The notes under the pieces were generated by a model. That model made no database searches, was not told the origin of the DNA, and saw nothing but the letters and a program-made list of their open reading frames with translations. The position numbers were made by a program, and so were the translations under genes. DNA of 64,000 bases from Pseudoalteromonas luteoviolacea B = ATCC 29581 (GTDB lineage Bacteria; Pseudomonadota; Gammaproteobacteria; Enterobacterales; Alteromonadaceae): contig CAPN01000004.1 in assembly GCA_000333235.1 (NCBI GenBank), positions 1 to 64,000 of the forward strand. Direction: 5' to 3'. Numbering within the stretch: the first letter of the stretch is position 1; each line of letters opens with the position of its first letter. This document shows, piece after piece, positions 8,298 to 17,626 of the stretch.

Positions 8298-11200
8298 GCA
8301 CCGCAACCAGCACCGCGGGTAGAAAACTAAAACTTAGTAACTTTGAAGCGAGCAAACCACTTAATACAATGACACCAACGCCTCGATAAAGCTCAGTACC
8401 TTCACCCGGTATCAACACCAAAGGGGCTAAGCCAAAAAGCGTAGTCGCGGTCGACATTAAGATAGGTTTCACTCGCTTTTCTACTGCTTGGCGCACGGCC
8501 TCTGTTACAGACACGCCATACTCTGTGATCAACTGACGTGTTTTGTCGACGATTAAAATTGGGTTATTCACTACGGTGCCAAGCAAAATCAAAAATCCAA
8601 GCATGGTGATCATATCAAAAGGCTGATGAAACGCGTTAATTCCAACTTTACTGAGCAGCGCATTAACGCCATTGATCAACACCAGCCCCAGTAACCCACC
8701 TGCCATACCAAGGGGGACTGTCGCCAAAATAAACAGTGGATAGCGCCAATGTGTAAATATCGCCACTAACAGCAAATAACAAAGAACCAAAGCAATCACG
8801 AAATTACTCGACAGTGACTCTTTAGTAGCTTCTAATTGGTCGGCCGCTCCACTGATGTTAACGTTGATCCCTTGCGCTATTTTACCTTGTTGCCAAAGCG
8901 CTGGAAGTAACTCGGTGCGAACCTTTTCTTCAGCAATTTCAAGAGCAATGTCTCGTGGAGGAATAATGTAAACCGTGACCGTGCGTTTACCATCTACGCG
9001 CCGCACAGAATTGCTGTTTTTACTTTCGATCAAATCAGCCAGTGCACTGAGTGGCAACACGTGATCTTTGCCCACAACAAAAGGCGTTGTGGCAAGTTGC
9101 TCAATGGTTTGACTTGAACCTGAGCTACTAAATAAGAAAATATCGACCTTATCATCATTTAGAATAAATTCGTCAACGTACGCACCATCACTCATCGCTG
9201 CGACGGCATACCCAAATTCAGCACTATTTATGCCAAGCTCGGCCAGTCTATGCCACCGAGGCTGGATCTCAATTAATGGCTGCTCTAGCGATAGCGACCC
9301 TGGCTCTGAATTAATTTGTGGCTCATCAAACACTTGATTAGCTTGTTGATAGACCGCCTCCGCCGCGTTGTATAACTCATTGATGTCATTACCTGCGATA
9401 TCTACCGCGACGGCCCGTGTACCGCCATCATTGCTCGAAATGATTGACCCGCGAGCCGAGAATGCGCGCATTCCCTCGTAACTCTTAAATTTAGTCGCGA
9501 TCGCTTGCATCATAGCATTGATGTTTTTGGGCTCGACGGGGGCACTTAGAAACCAGATGCGTCCCACAGATACCGACATTGAATAATACGAAAGTGGCGG
9601 CATCGAGGTCTCTCCGTGATTAAACGCTTCAGCGTCCGCATTGACGTAATCGGCAAAATATTCTCGAAGCTCAGCACCTATTCGTTCCATTTCTGATAAG
9701 TTATAACTCGGCGGCGCAATCATCATCGAAAACGCTTTTGGCTCTTCCCCTTCCGGCAAATATTCCGCAGCAGGCATCACAAGATAGGTAGCACCTAAGA
9801 TAACCACGCTAAAACAAAATGATGCAATGCGCGCTCGACGTTTAGTTTGGGTAAAATAGTGTGCGCATTTAAGCCACACGCCACCAAACGAGCGGGAACT
9901 ATCCTCCGTGCCATGCGCTTTTTCGATTCGCGCAAGTGCCACTGGCACAACAAAAATAGCCACCAACATCGAGGCAATAATCGCACCGCAAATCGCAATA
10001 GCAATATCCGAATACAATTGCCCCGCTTCTTGCTGAACAAACAGGATAGGCGCAAATACCAATACGGTAGTTGCAGTAGACGCAAGCACCGCAGGCCATA
10101 CGTCTTTAACCCCACTAATCGCCGCATCGAGCTTACTTTTTCCTTGGCGTTTGGCCTGAAATATCGATTCAAGCACCACAATGGTATTATCTACCGTCAT
10201 GCCAATCGCAAACGCAACCCCAGCTAACGAAATCACATTGATCGTTCGACCAAAACTCATCAATGCTAAAAACGCTGCAATAGTACAAATAGGTATGCCC
10301 AGCACACCAATAAAGGTTGCGCGTCCAGAGCGCAAGAAATAATACATGACCAACGTCGCTAAAAGGCCACCTAACGCTAGGTTAAACCACACATTCTGCA
10401 ATGAGCTTCGTACATATTGAACGTCATCGCTCATTAGCATCAATTGCAATCCATTTTGTTGCAAAAGTTGGTCATTGAGTTCGTCCACAATCGGCAACAT
10501 GGCCTCTTTTATCGCAAGTACGTTTGAACCACTTTCACGACGCACCGACAAACTCAATGTGCGTTCACCATCAAAAAATGACATGCTGCGTGTTTCAAAA
10601 TGATCGAGTTTAACTGTTGCCACGTCTTTTAAGTAAACCGTAACACCGTCTTGATAACGCACGATTAAGTTTTCAAGTTCGCTCAGTTGCTCAAAACGAC
10701 CGACGACCCGCAAAAGATAACGGCTTGTGCCACTTTCAATGTCGCCAGCAGACGCATCTTTGTTGCGATTTCTCACCGCGCTGCGTACCTGCGCAAGACT
10801 TATTCCTCGTTGTGCGAGCTGAGTTTCATGCACTTGAATTTGGATTTGACGCTGAGCACCTCCCCCAACACGAACCTCAGATACCCCCTCAACGCTTTCC
10901 ATTCGAGGGCGAATGTAGTCTTCAGCAAAGTCACGAAGTAAATCGACATCAAGCTTAAGTGGGTTACCCGCTACTGGCTTAAGTACAAAATACATAAAAG
11001 CATTGCCTGAAAAAGAGCTTGAAAATAACCTGGGTTGATCGACATTTTCTGGGTAATTAGGAACTTGGCTTAGGGCATTGTTCACTCGGATCAGTGCATC
11101 ATTCGCATCAACACCAAACGGAAATTCCAACTCAATTTCCGCACTCCCCATATTGGCATACGACACCATTCGCTGCAGGTTCGGTAAACTTCGTAAGTAC

Positions 11201-11400
11201 CGCTCTTGTTCAATTAAAATTTCTTTTTCAACATCTTGTGGTGTTGCGCCAGGCCATCCAGTTTGTACTGTTATTGTCCGCACTTCCAGATCGGGGATCA
11301 TTTGTACTGGGATCGTTAACGACCCAACAACACCTAATATACAACTTATCAAGACCAATACGGTGACTAATACACCGCGCTTCACGGCTGCTTCAATCAT
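8269..11400 (-). CDS. RND efflux permease, HAE1/AcrB family
   Basis: A 1043-residue inner-membrane proton-driven exporter. It opens with a hydrophobic helix and the typical IPVQMIPDLEVRTITVQTGWPGATPQDVE porter start. The TM4 proton-relay aspartate lies in AFAIGMTVDNTIVVLESIF, and the second half repeats the fold up to STATTLFGLAPLVLIPGEG. No heavy-metal (CzcA/CusA) methionine pattern is seen, so drugs or organic metabolites are likelier substrates. The start overlaps the stop of the adaptor gene (ATGA). No outer-membrane TolC gene is in this operon. A Fur box precedes the operon. Confidence 0.92.
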   Translation of the reverse strand: MIEAAVKRGVLVTVLVLISCILGVVGSLTIPVQMIPDLEVRTITVQTGWPGATPQDVEKEILIEQERYLRSLPNLQRMVSYANMGSAEIELEFPFGVDANDALIRVNNALSQVPNYPENVDQPRLFSSSFSGNAFMYFVLKPVAGNPLKLDVDLLRDFAEDYIRPRMESVEGVSEVRVGGGAQRQIQIQVHETQLAQRGISLAQVRSAVRNRNKDASAGDIESGTSRYLLRVVGRFEQLSELENLIVRYQDGVTVYLKDVATVKLDHFETRSMSFFDGERTLSLSVRRESGSNVLAIKEAMLPIVDELNDQLLQQNGLQLMLMSDDVQYVRSSLQNVWFNLALGGLLATLVMYYFLRSGRATFIGVLGIPICTIAAFLALMSFGRTINVISLAGVAFAIGMTVDNTIVVLESIFQAKRQGKSKLDAAISGVKDVWPAVLASTATTVLVFAPILFVQQEAGQLYSDIAIAICGAIIASMLVAIFVVPVALARIEKAHGTEDSSRSFGGVWLKCAHYFTQTKRRARIASFCFSVVILGATYLVMPAAEYLPEGEEPKAFSMMIAPPSYNLSEMERIGAELREYFADYVNADAEAFNHGETSMPPLSYYSMSVSVGRIWFLSAPVEPKNINAMMQAIATKFKSYEGMRAFSARGSIISSNDGGTRAVAVDIAGNDINELYNAAEAVYQQANQVFDEPQINSEPGSLSLEQPLIEIQPRWHRLAELGINSAEFGYAVAAMSDGAYVDEFILNDDKVDIFLFSSSGSSQTIEQLATTPFVVGKDHVLPLSALADLIESKNSNSVRRVDGKRTVTVYIIPPRDIALEIAEEKVRTELLPALWQQGKIAQGINVNISGAADQLEATKESLSSNFVIALVLCYLLLVAIFTHWRYPLFILATVPLGMAGGLLGLVLINGVNALLSKVGINAFHQPFDMITMLGFLILLGTVVNNPILIVDKTRQLITEYGVSVTEAVRQAVEKRVKPILMSTATTLFGLAPLVLIPGEGTELYRGVGVIVLSGLLASKLLSFSFLPAVLVAVLNDEPSNTR

Positions 11401-12479
11401 TGTTCTGGCTCCGACGTTGCGCTAAGCAACAACGCTTGACCGTCTTTAAGCAGCTCTATTCCAGCTTTTACATACGTGTATTCACTGCTTGCGCCGCTCA
11501 CTGCCACTTGTTCGGGTTGTTGATCCACTATTTTTACAAACACGCGTTTTGCTTTGCCATTTTCCACCGCGAATAAACTGTGCCCGCCGTCTGGGTGGCG
11601 CTTCAATGCCGATTTAGGTACCCAAATTATTTCCTTATTTGCCGTCGGTAAATCAATGAATGCTTGTGCAGAACTACCAACCACAAACGGCGCATCAAAT
11701 GGAATCGACACAAACAGCTGGAACGTGCGATTTCCAAAATCAATTGAACGAACAACGCGGTCTACTTTGCTTGTAAAGGGATCACCTTGAGTGGCATCAG
11801 AAACAATGGTGGCTGTAATTTCGGAGGTTTGTGCCATGTACTGCGCATACTGTTGCGGTACGGCTAATTCTAATCGTTTGTTAGCGTGAGACACTAATTG
11901 AAAAGCCTGAGTCGACGTTGAAAGCCACTCACCTACATCCACCGAACGAGCATGAATGAGGCCAGCAAATGGCGCAGAAAGCTTATGGCGAGCCAATAAC
12001 TCCTCTTGCAGCGCCACTTTTGCATTCGCGTTTTGCACTCTCGCTTGTGCAGTCAGTACTTCCGCCTGTCTCTGAGCTAATTGAGTTTGCGCCGCTAACT
12101 GGCTTTGCGAGAGTTTTTCAAGCTCTTTCAGTAAACGCTTTGCTTCTTGCAGCGCAACATCCGCAATATGTTGCTCCGCTTTTGCTTGAGCTAGTTGCAA
12201 TTTGGCAAGCGTGTCGTCGAGTTGCAATAAGGCTTGCCCTGTATCGACTTCGTCACCCGCTTCAACGAAAATGTGCGACACAACGCCAACCTGTTGGCTG
12301 GCCAATTCGGCACTATGCACCGGTGCAACTGTGCCGCTTAACGCAATACGATGTGTGCGTTCGACTTTTTGAGGTTTAAACGCTTCAACCTTGACTACAT
12401 CAGCCATAACGCGAGGCGTGGATACTATCGCCATCAAGCTAAAACCGACAACCCACAAACGTATAATTAGCAACTGCAT
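11397..12479 (-). CDS. RND periplasmic adaptor (membrane fusion protein)
   Basis: A 360-residue adaptor with an N-terminal signal sequence ending near MAIVSTPRVMA, a barrel-sandwich half (GTVAPVHSAELASQQVG, VEAGDEVDTGQALLQLDD), a long alpha-helical hairpin rich in A/Q/E (about 95-155), the second lipoyl half (LSAPFAGLIHARSVDVGEW) and a beta-barrel/membrane-proximal end. It bridges the partner permease to an outer-membrane channel. The gene is first in the operon, 12 bp from the Fur box. Confidence 0.9.
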   Translation of the reverse strand: MQLLIIRLWVVGFSLMAIVSTPRVMADVVKVEAFKPQKVERTHRIALSGTVAPVHSAELASQQVGVVSHIFVEAGDEVDTGQALLQLDDTLAKLQLAQAKAEQHIADVALQEAKRLLKELEKLSQSQLAAQTQLAQRQAEVLTAQARVQNANAKVALQEELLARHKLSAPFAGLIHARSVDVGEWLSTSTQAFQLVSHANKRLELAVPQQYAQYMAQTSEITATIVSDATQGDPFTSKVDRVVRSIDFGNRTFQLFVSIPFDAPFVVGSSAQAFIDLPTANKEIIWVPKSALKRHPDGGHSLFAVENGKAKRVFVKIVDQQPEQVAVSGASSEYTYVKAGIELLKDGQALLLSATSEPEQ

Positions 12480-12489
12480 AAAACCACCA

Positions 12490-12508
12490 AATGATAATAG
12501 TTATCAAT
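12490..12508. promoter_or_regulatory. Fur box upstream of the RND efflux operon
   Basis: TGATAATAGTTATCA (12492-12506) matches the 7-1-7 Fur consensus TGATAATNATTATCA at all but one position. It lies 12 bp upstream of the adaptor ATG, suggesting iron-dependent repression of the pump. Confidence 0.7.
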
Positions 12509-12592
12509 ACTATAGAGTAGACTCAACCATTACTCAGTATATTTGAGATAAAGTGCTGAATACGTCGATGAAGTATAGGAAAAATCCAAGCG

Positions 12593-12690
12593 TGTTATTG
12601 ATTTTGCTAAGAAGAAACCCATTATCAGCAATCAATGTCTAGCTTAAACGCCTGTCAGTGCTTGCTGAAGTCACGTATTTTCAAGTAAAT
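12593..12690 (-). repeat. Degenerate dispersed repeat, copy A
   Basis: Intergenic sequence that matches 38714-38806 in inverted orientation. Shared blocks in the same order and almost the same spacing are GTTATTGATTTTG (12594-12606) and CTTGCTGAAGTC (12661-12672), with shorter matches between them (CATTGATT, GGCGTTTA as read on the minus strand). The block-to-block distance is 79 bp here and 77 bp in the other copy. It could be a decayed non-autonomous element. Confidence 0.5.
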
Positions 12691-12811
12691 TGGGCATAAA
12701 TGCCGTTAACATCAGTGTTTAAATCAGGGAGTAAGTGCAAGCCTCGCTGCATGTAGATTAACTGACTTAACGATTCAAAACCGAATGGCCGTATCACCAA
12801 GGAAAAATATC

Positions 12812-13168
12812 ATGATGACCCTCACAGACTTATTAAAAGTACTTAACGAAAAAACACACTCGCACGCTTTTAGCACCATTTTGGCCTGCATTGATGCGCA
12901 CTATGACTTTACACCTGTGGCGTTTAACAACAATGGCCTTGAAAATGCAAAGGGAACCAACTTAGGTTCCTGTAAAGTATTGGCGTTTGCGAAACTTCAC
13001 GATTTATCGAAAGCGCAAACCTTAGCCTTGTTTGCCGAGCATTATTTCGACGATGTAAAACGTAACCCAGACGGAACTAGCCATCAAAACATTCGCCACA
13101 TGTTAGAAAGTGAAACGGGAATACATGGCGTTGTATTTGCGCAAGCTGCGTTAAAAGCCAAAGCGTAG
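12812..13168 (+). CDS. HopJ-type effector-family protein
   Basis: A 118-residue protein of the HopJ family, first named for a Pseudomonas syringae type III effector but common in marine bacteria without that system. Recognisable parts are FSTILACIDAHYDFTPVAF, GTNLGSCKVLAFAKLH and LFAEHYFDDVKRNPDGTSHQNIRHM. I take ATG 12812 after AAGGA (12799-12803) rather than 12785. It is a single gene with no secretion system nearby, so an effector role is unlikely. Its biochemical function is unknown. Confidence 0.85.
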   Translation: MMTLTDLLKVLNEKTHSHAFSTILACIDAHYDFTPVAFNNNGLENAKGTNLGSCKVLAFAKLHDLSKAQTLALFAEHYFDDVKRNPDGTSHQNIRHMLESETGIHGVVFAQAALKAKA

Positions 13169-13252
13169 TGTGAGTCAATGAACACGCTAAGTTACTTCAA
13201 ATTCCTTGATTTGGATCTTAAAGTAACGTGCTATAACCGTGTGATATGTTGC

Positions 13253-13819
13253 TTATTCGTTTAATTCTTTATCAACCCAAAACTTGGTGCCTTTTAGCAC
13301 CGCTTGCAGGGCAATTCCAGTATCAGTTAACGAATAAATCGTCACATCGTCTACCACAGCTTCTGCCGCGATTGCTGCGCCGTGGTGCTGATGTTTCGCT
13401 GCTGCATCCGCGTTGCCACCAAACGCCCAACCAAATTCAATAAATCGATTCATCGCTGCGGGGCTATGAAACACCATTACCACATTAAATTCTTTAGCAC
13501 CTAAGCCTAAACCAAGACCCGCTTCAGCCATGTTCATAAATGTTTTTTGGCCTGAGCGGTTGTTAGTTACAACACCATATCCACCACCCACACTGGCAAT
13601 AATCAAATTAACGTTTGCGTTATCAAATACCGCATATCCTGGAGCGGATTTCACTTGTTGACGAACATCTGGTTTTTGCGCATACAACTTTGCTAGTGTG
13701 GCCTGTTGCATCTTTATTATGGTGTTACGTTTTTCTTCTACAGAACTTGGATCCGTTGCCATGCACCCGGTGATCAAGAAAATGGTTAAGAGAACGATTA
13801 CGTGAATTACTTGTTTCAT
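13253..13819 (-). CDS. SYLF (YSC84-like) domain lipoprotein
   Basis: A 188-residue protein with a lipoprotein signal (LLTIFLITGC, lipidated Cys about 19). The SYLF domain covers about residues 55-185: APGYAVFDNANVNLIIASVGGGYGVVTN, FMNMAEAGLGLGLGAKEFNVVMVFHS, and a C-terminal alanine-rich part. SYLF domains bind lipids, notably phosphoinositides in eukaryotes; bacterial versions are uncharacterised envelope proteins. It is alone in its unit. Confidence 0.85.
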   Translation of the reverse strand: MKQVIHVIVLLTIFLITGCMATDPSSVEEKRNTIIKMQQATLAKLYAQKPDVRQQVKSAPGYAVFDNANVNLIIASVGGGYGVVTNNRSGQKTFMNMAEAGLGLGLGAKEFNVVMVFHSPAAMNRFIEFGWAFGGNADAAAKHQHHGAAIAAEAVVDDVTIYSLTDTGIALQAVLKGTKFWVDKELNE

Positions 13820-14010
13820 TTTTTAAGCCTTTTACAATTCGGATCTCAGTATATACCTAAACAACTAGAAGATGCCTGTTTGTGAGTTGCACCGTGTTTT
13901 CAATACGAGGCTCACTAATGCAACAAGGTAAGTACCTTTTAAATTAGCGTAAACTGAGAAAATTATAATGAATGTAGAAACACAAAAAAGAACAAGTAAA
14001 CCGTCCAAAA

Positions 14011-14039
14011 AGAAAAAAGCCACGCAAAACTGCGTGGCT
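14011..14039 (-). terminator. Rho-independent terminator (minus strand)
   Basis: AGCCACGCA-AAAC-TGCGTGGCT with an A-run on its left, i.e. a T-run on the minus strand. No annotated minus-strand gene lies immediately upstream, which prompted the sRNA call. Confidence 0.8.
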
Positions 14040-14110
14040 AATCGTTCATGGGTATACTTAAAGGGATAAGTGTGAACAAGACCTATTGTATGGATCTGAT
14101 AGTAAAATAA
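14011..14110 (-). ncRNA. Candidate small RNA with intrinsic terminator
   Basis: On the minus strand an exact TATAAT (14117-14122) is followed about 80 nt later by a perfect 9-bp hairpin AGCCACGCA/TGCGTGGCT (14018-14039) and a T-run, with no convincing gene between. The interior can form a second hairpin (GTTCA...TGAAC enclosing ACTTA...TAAGT). The predicted transcript is about 100 nt. No good -35 hexamer is visible. An 83-codon frame spanning this stretch would contain the terminator and has no ribosome site, so I favour an sRNA. Confidence 0.4.
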
Positions 14111-14257
14111 AATCACATTATAACGATGCTAATCATCGCTTTTTTCGAACTAAATTAATCAAGATTCTACCAACAACGCCAATGGACTACACTTTAACTT
14201 CTCTGCTAATGCGGATTCCATTACACTGACTAACTTAAAAATTGTGCCAAAAAAACG

Positions 14258-15112
14258 ATGTCTTATTTAATTTCTATCACCGCACTCTGGGCGTTTTCTT
14301 TTAGCTTAATTGGGGTCTATTTAGCCGGGCAGGTCGATTCCTGGTTTGCAGCGTGGAGCCGAGTCTTACTCGCCTGTTGTGTTTTAGTACCCTTTATCCG
14401 CCCGCAACGTTTAAACCAACAACACAAATTGGCATTAATGAGTATTGGCGCGATCCAAATTGGCTTAATGTATGGTTTTTACTACCAATCATTTTTGTAT
14501 TTAAGTGTGCCTGAAGTGCTGTTATTTACCGTCATGACGCCTATCTACATTACGCTTATTCACGATGCTATTAATAAAACCTTCCATTGGCGCTATTTAG
14601 TTGTGGCACTTTTGGCTGTATTTGGTGCGGTGGTGATCCGCTATGAACCACTCGACAGTGCTTATTGGACTGGCATTCTATTAGTGCAAGGTGCGAACCT
14701 CTGCTTTGCAACGGGTCAGGTATGGTACAAACACCTCGACAAGTCTTTAAACATCAAACATACCGAACGCTTCGCCTGGTTCTTCATTGGCGCCTTGATT
14801 ATTTCGAGTATTGGGCTGCTATTATTTGGCAACATAACGAAGTTACCCACGACGGTGACCCAGTGGAGTGTTATTGTGTATTTGGGACTCATTGCCTCTG
14901 GCGTTGGCTACCTCGCTTGGAATAAAGGAGCAACGCTTGTTTCAGTAGGCACGCTGGCCGTAATGAATAACGCACTCATTCCTGCCGGAATTTTAGTTAA
15001 CATTCTCATTTGGAACAAACCTAGCGAGCCACTCAGGCTTGCCTTAGGCAGCGCAATGATAGTACTCGCATTGATGGTCGATTGGCGGATCAATCAATCA
15101 CGACGCGTTTAA
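14258..15112 (+). CDS. EamA-family DMT transporter
   Basis: A 284-residue integral membrane protein with about ten hydrophobic helices in two EamA repeats. The first half contains WAFSFSLIGVYLAGQVDSWF and VLLFTVMTPIYITL; the second contains GANLCFATGQVWYK and IASGVGYLAWNKGATLVSVGTLAVMNNALIP, which is diagnostic for the family. Such proteins export or exchange small metabolites. The substrate cannot be inferred and it stands alone. Confidence 0.88.
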   Translation: MSYLISITALWAFSFSLIGVYLAGQVDSWFAAWSRVLLACCVLVPFIRPQRLNQQHKLALMSIGAIQIGLMYGFYYQSFLYLSVPEVLLFTVMTPIYITLIHDAINKTFHWRYLVVALLAVFGAVVIRYEPLDSAYWTGILLVQGANLCFATGQVWYKHLDKSLNIKHTERFAWFFIGALIISSIGLLLFGNITKLPTTVTQWSVIVYLGLIASGVGYLAWNKGATLVSVGTLAVMNNALIPAGILVNILIWNKPSEPLRLALGSAMIVLALMVDWRINQSRRV

Positions 15113-15242
15113 TCGAATTACTCAATTTAGCAACTCAACAATGGATCTATAAGCACTTTTCGCAGACGAATAAGACTACAAGCGACCTACATGCTATTCG
15201 ACAAATCTTGTATTCTGGTAAAGACTTAGTGGAAGGCCTAAA

Positions 15243-16877
15243 GTGAGTAGTCTCATGAACATAAGAAATAAAATTGCGTTTCCTGTCATCATTGGTTTTG
15301 TTGTGATCGTGTGCTCTAGTTTGTTAAGCACATTTAAATTAGAAGAATTTATCACTGATTTTACTAAACAAAGCCAACTAGAAACCGCAGAGATCCACGA
15401 GCTTTCAAATATGGAAAGCCAATTTAAGAGCCAAGTACAAGCATGGAAAAATTACCTGATCCGCAATGACGAAAAATATTGGCAAGAATTTATTTCCCTT
15501 CACAAAGGCATACAAAAGGCGCTATCGTCACAAAAAAAAGAACTCGAAAACGAAATTAAGTACAAACAATTACTCAGTGATCTGCAATCACATCACCAAA
15601 GCCTATTACCCAAATACGAGCAAGGTCGAGCCATTTTTGAACATTCTCAATCAATTACGGCTGCTGACCAATCGGTAAGAGGCATCGACAGAGATTTAGC
15701 CGAACAAATTAATCAAGCACGTCATGATGTGCAAATCGAAATCAACGAAAACACGAAGCGGTTTGCAGATAAGCGTAAAGCGGTCACCGTCTATTATCCT
15801 ATTGCCGCAGTGATAGTTGCAGTTGGCGCATTAATCGGTATTTTACTTTTACTCAGTAACACTATCATTCGCCCTTTAAAACAACTCATCCAGAACACAT
15901 TAGAAATCGCAGAAGGTAAATACGATTTAGCGATGAAATACCCTTACAATGATGAGCTTGGTCAACTTAACGGCGCTATCGTTGAAATTAAAAATCACAT
16001 TATCGAAGCGGTTTCTAACATTTCTGTGGTAAAAGACGATGTAGAAGAAGCGTTTACCGAGATCCATTCAGTGAGCGATCAAATCGCGAAGGGCTCAATA
16101 GAGCAACAAAAATGTCGCGACTCAATGGAAGAGACCATTAATCGGCTGGCGAATTTAGCTGAACGGCTACAAACACTAACCACAGATGCTGTGGACTCGA
16201 CTTCACGGGTCAACGAGCAAACCGTAAGTTGCTCGACGAGTATGGATAGATCCGCTGATAGCATGCAAAAACTCGTCGTCGAAGTCGAAAACACCTCAAA
16301 AGTGATCCAAGCACTGGAACAAGAAGCGGGCAGTGTAAGCTCGGTGCTGAATATGATCACCGCAATTGCTGAACAAACCAATCTACTCGCATTAAATGCA
16401 GCCATTGAAGCTGCTCGCGCAGGTGAGGCCGGTCGCGGCTTTGCCGTTGTTGCCGACGAGGTCAGAAGCCTTGCTAGCAAAACTCAAGAATCCACCCAAA
16501 GTATCGCAGGTGTGATTGGTAATTTACAAAACGCAGCTCAACGTGCCGTTGCAGCCATGCAAAAAGAAATCACCATCGTTAAAGAAAACTCTGAACAAAC
16601 AAACCGAACTCAAGAATCTTTGCGTGAAATCAGTTCACAAATGGATAGAATGGCAACCATTAACGACGATGTTGCAAGCGCCGCGGTAGAACAAAATAAC
16701 ATAACCCAAACGCTGCAAGAAACGCTTGTTCAATTGCAAGGGATCTCCGAAAACTACCGTAAAATCGCTCAAAGTGATCGTTTAAGTAATACTGTTGAGA
16801 ATGCGCATTCCGATCTGAACAAAATGGTCGAAAGTTTACGTGGTAACTTAACCCACAAAGAGGCTGAACTATTTTAA
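15243..16877 (+). CDS. Methyl-accepting chemotaxis protein
   Basis: A 544-residue transmembrane chemoreceptor: TM1 about 10-30, a helical periplasmic domain of about 150 residues (four-helix-bundle type), TM2 about 183-206, HAMP about 207-258, then a cytoplasmic coiled coil. The conserved tip at about 377-404 contains [18 protein letters not shown] and [16 protein letters not shown] use GTG 15243 because GGAAGG (15231-15236) is correctly spaced; ATG 15255 is the alternative. No C-terminal NWxxF CheR tether is present. The ligand is unknown. Confidence 0.92.
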   Translation: MSSLMNIRNKIAFPVIIGFVVIVCSSLLSTFKLEEFITDFTKQSQLETAEIHELSNMESQFKSQVQAWKNYLIRNDEKYWQEFISLHKGIQKALSSQKKELENEIKYKQLLSDLQSHHQSLLPKYEQGRAIFEHSQSITAADQSVRGIDRDLAEQINQARHDVQIEINENTKRFADKRKAVTVYYPIAAVIVAVGALIGILLLLSNTIIRPLKQLIQNTLEIAEGKYDLAMKYPYNDELGQLNGAIVEIKNHIIEAVSNISVVKDDVEEAFTEIHSVSDQIAKGSIEQQKCRDSMEETINRLANLAERLQTLTTDAVDSTSRVNEQTVSCSTSMDRSADSMQKLVVEVENTSKVIQALEQEAGSVSSVLNMITAIAEQTNLLALNAAIEAARAGEAGRGFAVVADEVRSLASKTQESTQSIAGVIGNLQNAAQRAVAAMQKEITIVKENSEQTNRTQESLREISSQMDRMATINDDVASAAVEQNNITQTLQETLVQLQGISENYRKIAQSDRLSNTVENAHSDLNKMVESLRGNLTHKEAELF

Positions 16878-17237
16878 GAAGCCTTAATGATGACATAAAG
16901 ATATCTTACCAGGAGCTTCTGATCATTCCGATCCATTCATTGATCAGCTTGGTAATCCGTTATACTTTGCTTCGCTAAAAGTAAATTAACAAAACAATGA
17001 AATTGCTACATCACTCACTCGCTCATTTATTCGATTACTTGGATTGAAACAGCATTCACGCCAGCATTCCGCTTTCTATACATTTGCTAGAAAACTCAGA
17101 TAGATGTGCCGCAAGTTACCTTGCCACCACACTTTTATCGCCTTACTAAACCTTAGCTTCTAACATACTCATCTGCCTTTCGATATTTAAATTTTATTAA
17201 AAACAACTAGTTAAAAAAGAACATAAATAACCTTTCC
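16878..17237. other. Intergenic stretch without recognisable gene
   Basis: About 360 bp after the chemoreceptor. There is a weak AGAAGC...GCTTCT pairing just after the stop and a TGATCA pair (around 16920 and 16940), but no convincing coding frame or structured RNA. It ends in the PadR operator region. Confidence 0.5.
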
Positions 17238-17283
17238 ATACCTAGAATCTCTATGTATCTTTATACCTAGAAGTTCTAGGTAT
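17238..17283. promoter_or_regulatory. Two PadR-type operators
   Basis: ATACCTAGAA-G-TTCTAGGTAT at 17263-17283 is a perfect 21-bp palindrome, and 17238-17258 is a degenerate second copy (intact left arm, 8 of 10 in the right arm). Centres are 25 bp apart. The pair sits immediately before the PadR gene start and is the likely autoregulatory operator. Confidence 0.7.
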
Positions 17284-17288
17284 AGAGA

Positions 17289-17615
17289 TTGTCGATTTTG
17301 AATATCTCAAAAGATTTAATGGCAGCCTCGGCTACTCCATTGATCCTGTCCATTTTGCAACGTGGAGACAGCTACGGTTATGAAATTATTCAGCAAGTGA
17401 AAGAGCGCTCTAATGGTTTAATCGTGTGGGCCGACGGTATGCTATACCCTATATTGCATCGCTTGGAAAAAAACACATGGATTGAATCATATGAAGGCAA
17501 AGCGCCCACAGGACGTAAACGAAAATACTATCGAATTCTCGAGGGTGGCCGTGACGAACTAGCAAAACAACGAGCAGGTTGGGAGCAGCTTTACACATTA
17601 CTCATGTCTTTCTAA
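17289..17615 (+). CDS. PadR-family transcriptional regulator
   Basis: A 108-residue PadR winged-helix protein: SATPLILSILQRGDSYGYEIIQQV, then WADGMLYPILHRLEKNTWIESY and GRKRKYYRILEGGRDEL. There is no ATG before the conserved core. TTG 17289 or TTG 17298 are the likely starts, the first only 6 bp from the perfect operator, which suggests tight autorepression. It is followed 11 bp later by a small membrane-protein gene, the usual partner of this PadR type. Confidence 0.9.
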   Translation: MSILNISKDLMAASATPLILSILQRGDSYGYEIIQQVKERSNGLIVWADGMLYPILHRLEKNTWIESYEGKAPTGRKRKYYRILEGGRDELAKQRAGWEQLYTLLMSF

Positions 17616-17626
17616 GGAACAAAGCG

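Noticed and set aside
9795..11425. Several long frames on both strands inside the RND permease and adaptor genes
   Set aside because: They are shadow frames: the permease frame runs uninterrupted with strong family motifs, and the others have none.
12812..13168. HopJ protein as a type III secreted effector
   Set aside because: No secretion genes or chaperone nearby, and the family is widespread in free-living marine bacteria.
13865..14116. 83-codon minus-strand frame
   Set aside because: It would contain a perfect Rho-independent terminator, has no ribosome site and no recognisable domain; the stretch is better explained as a small RNA with terminator.
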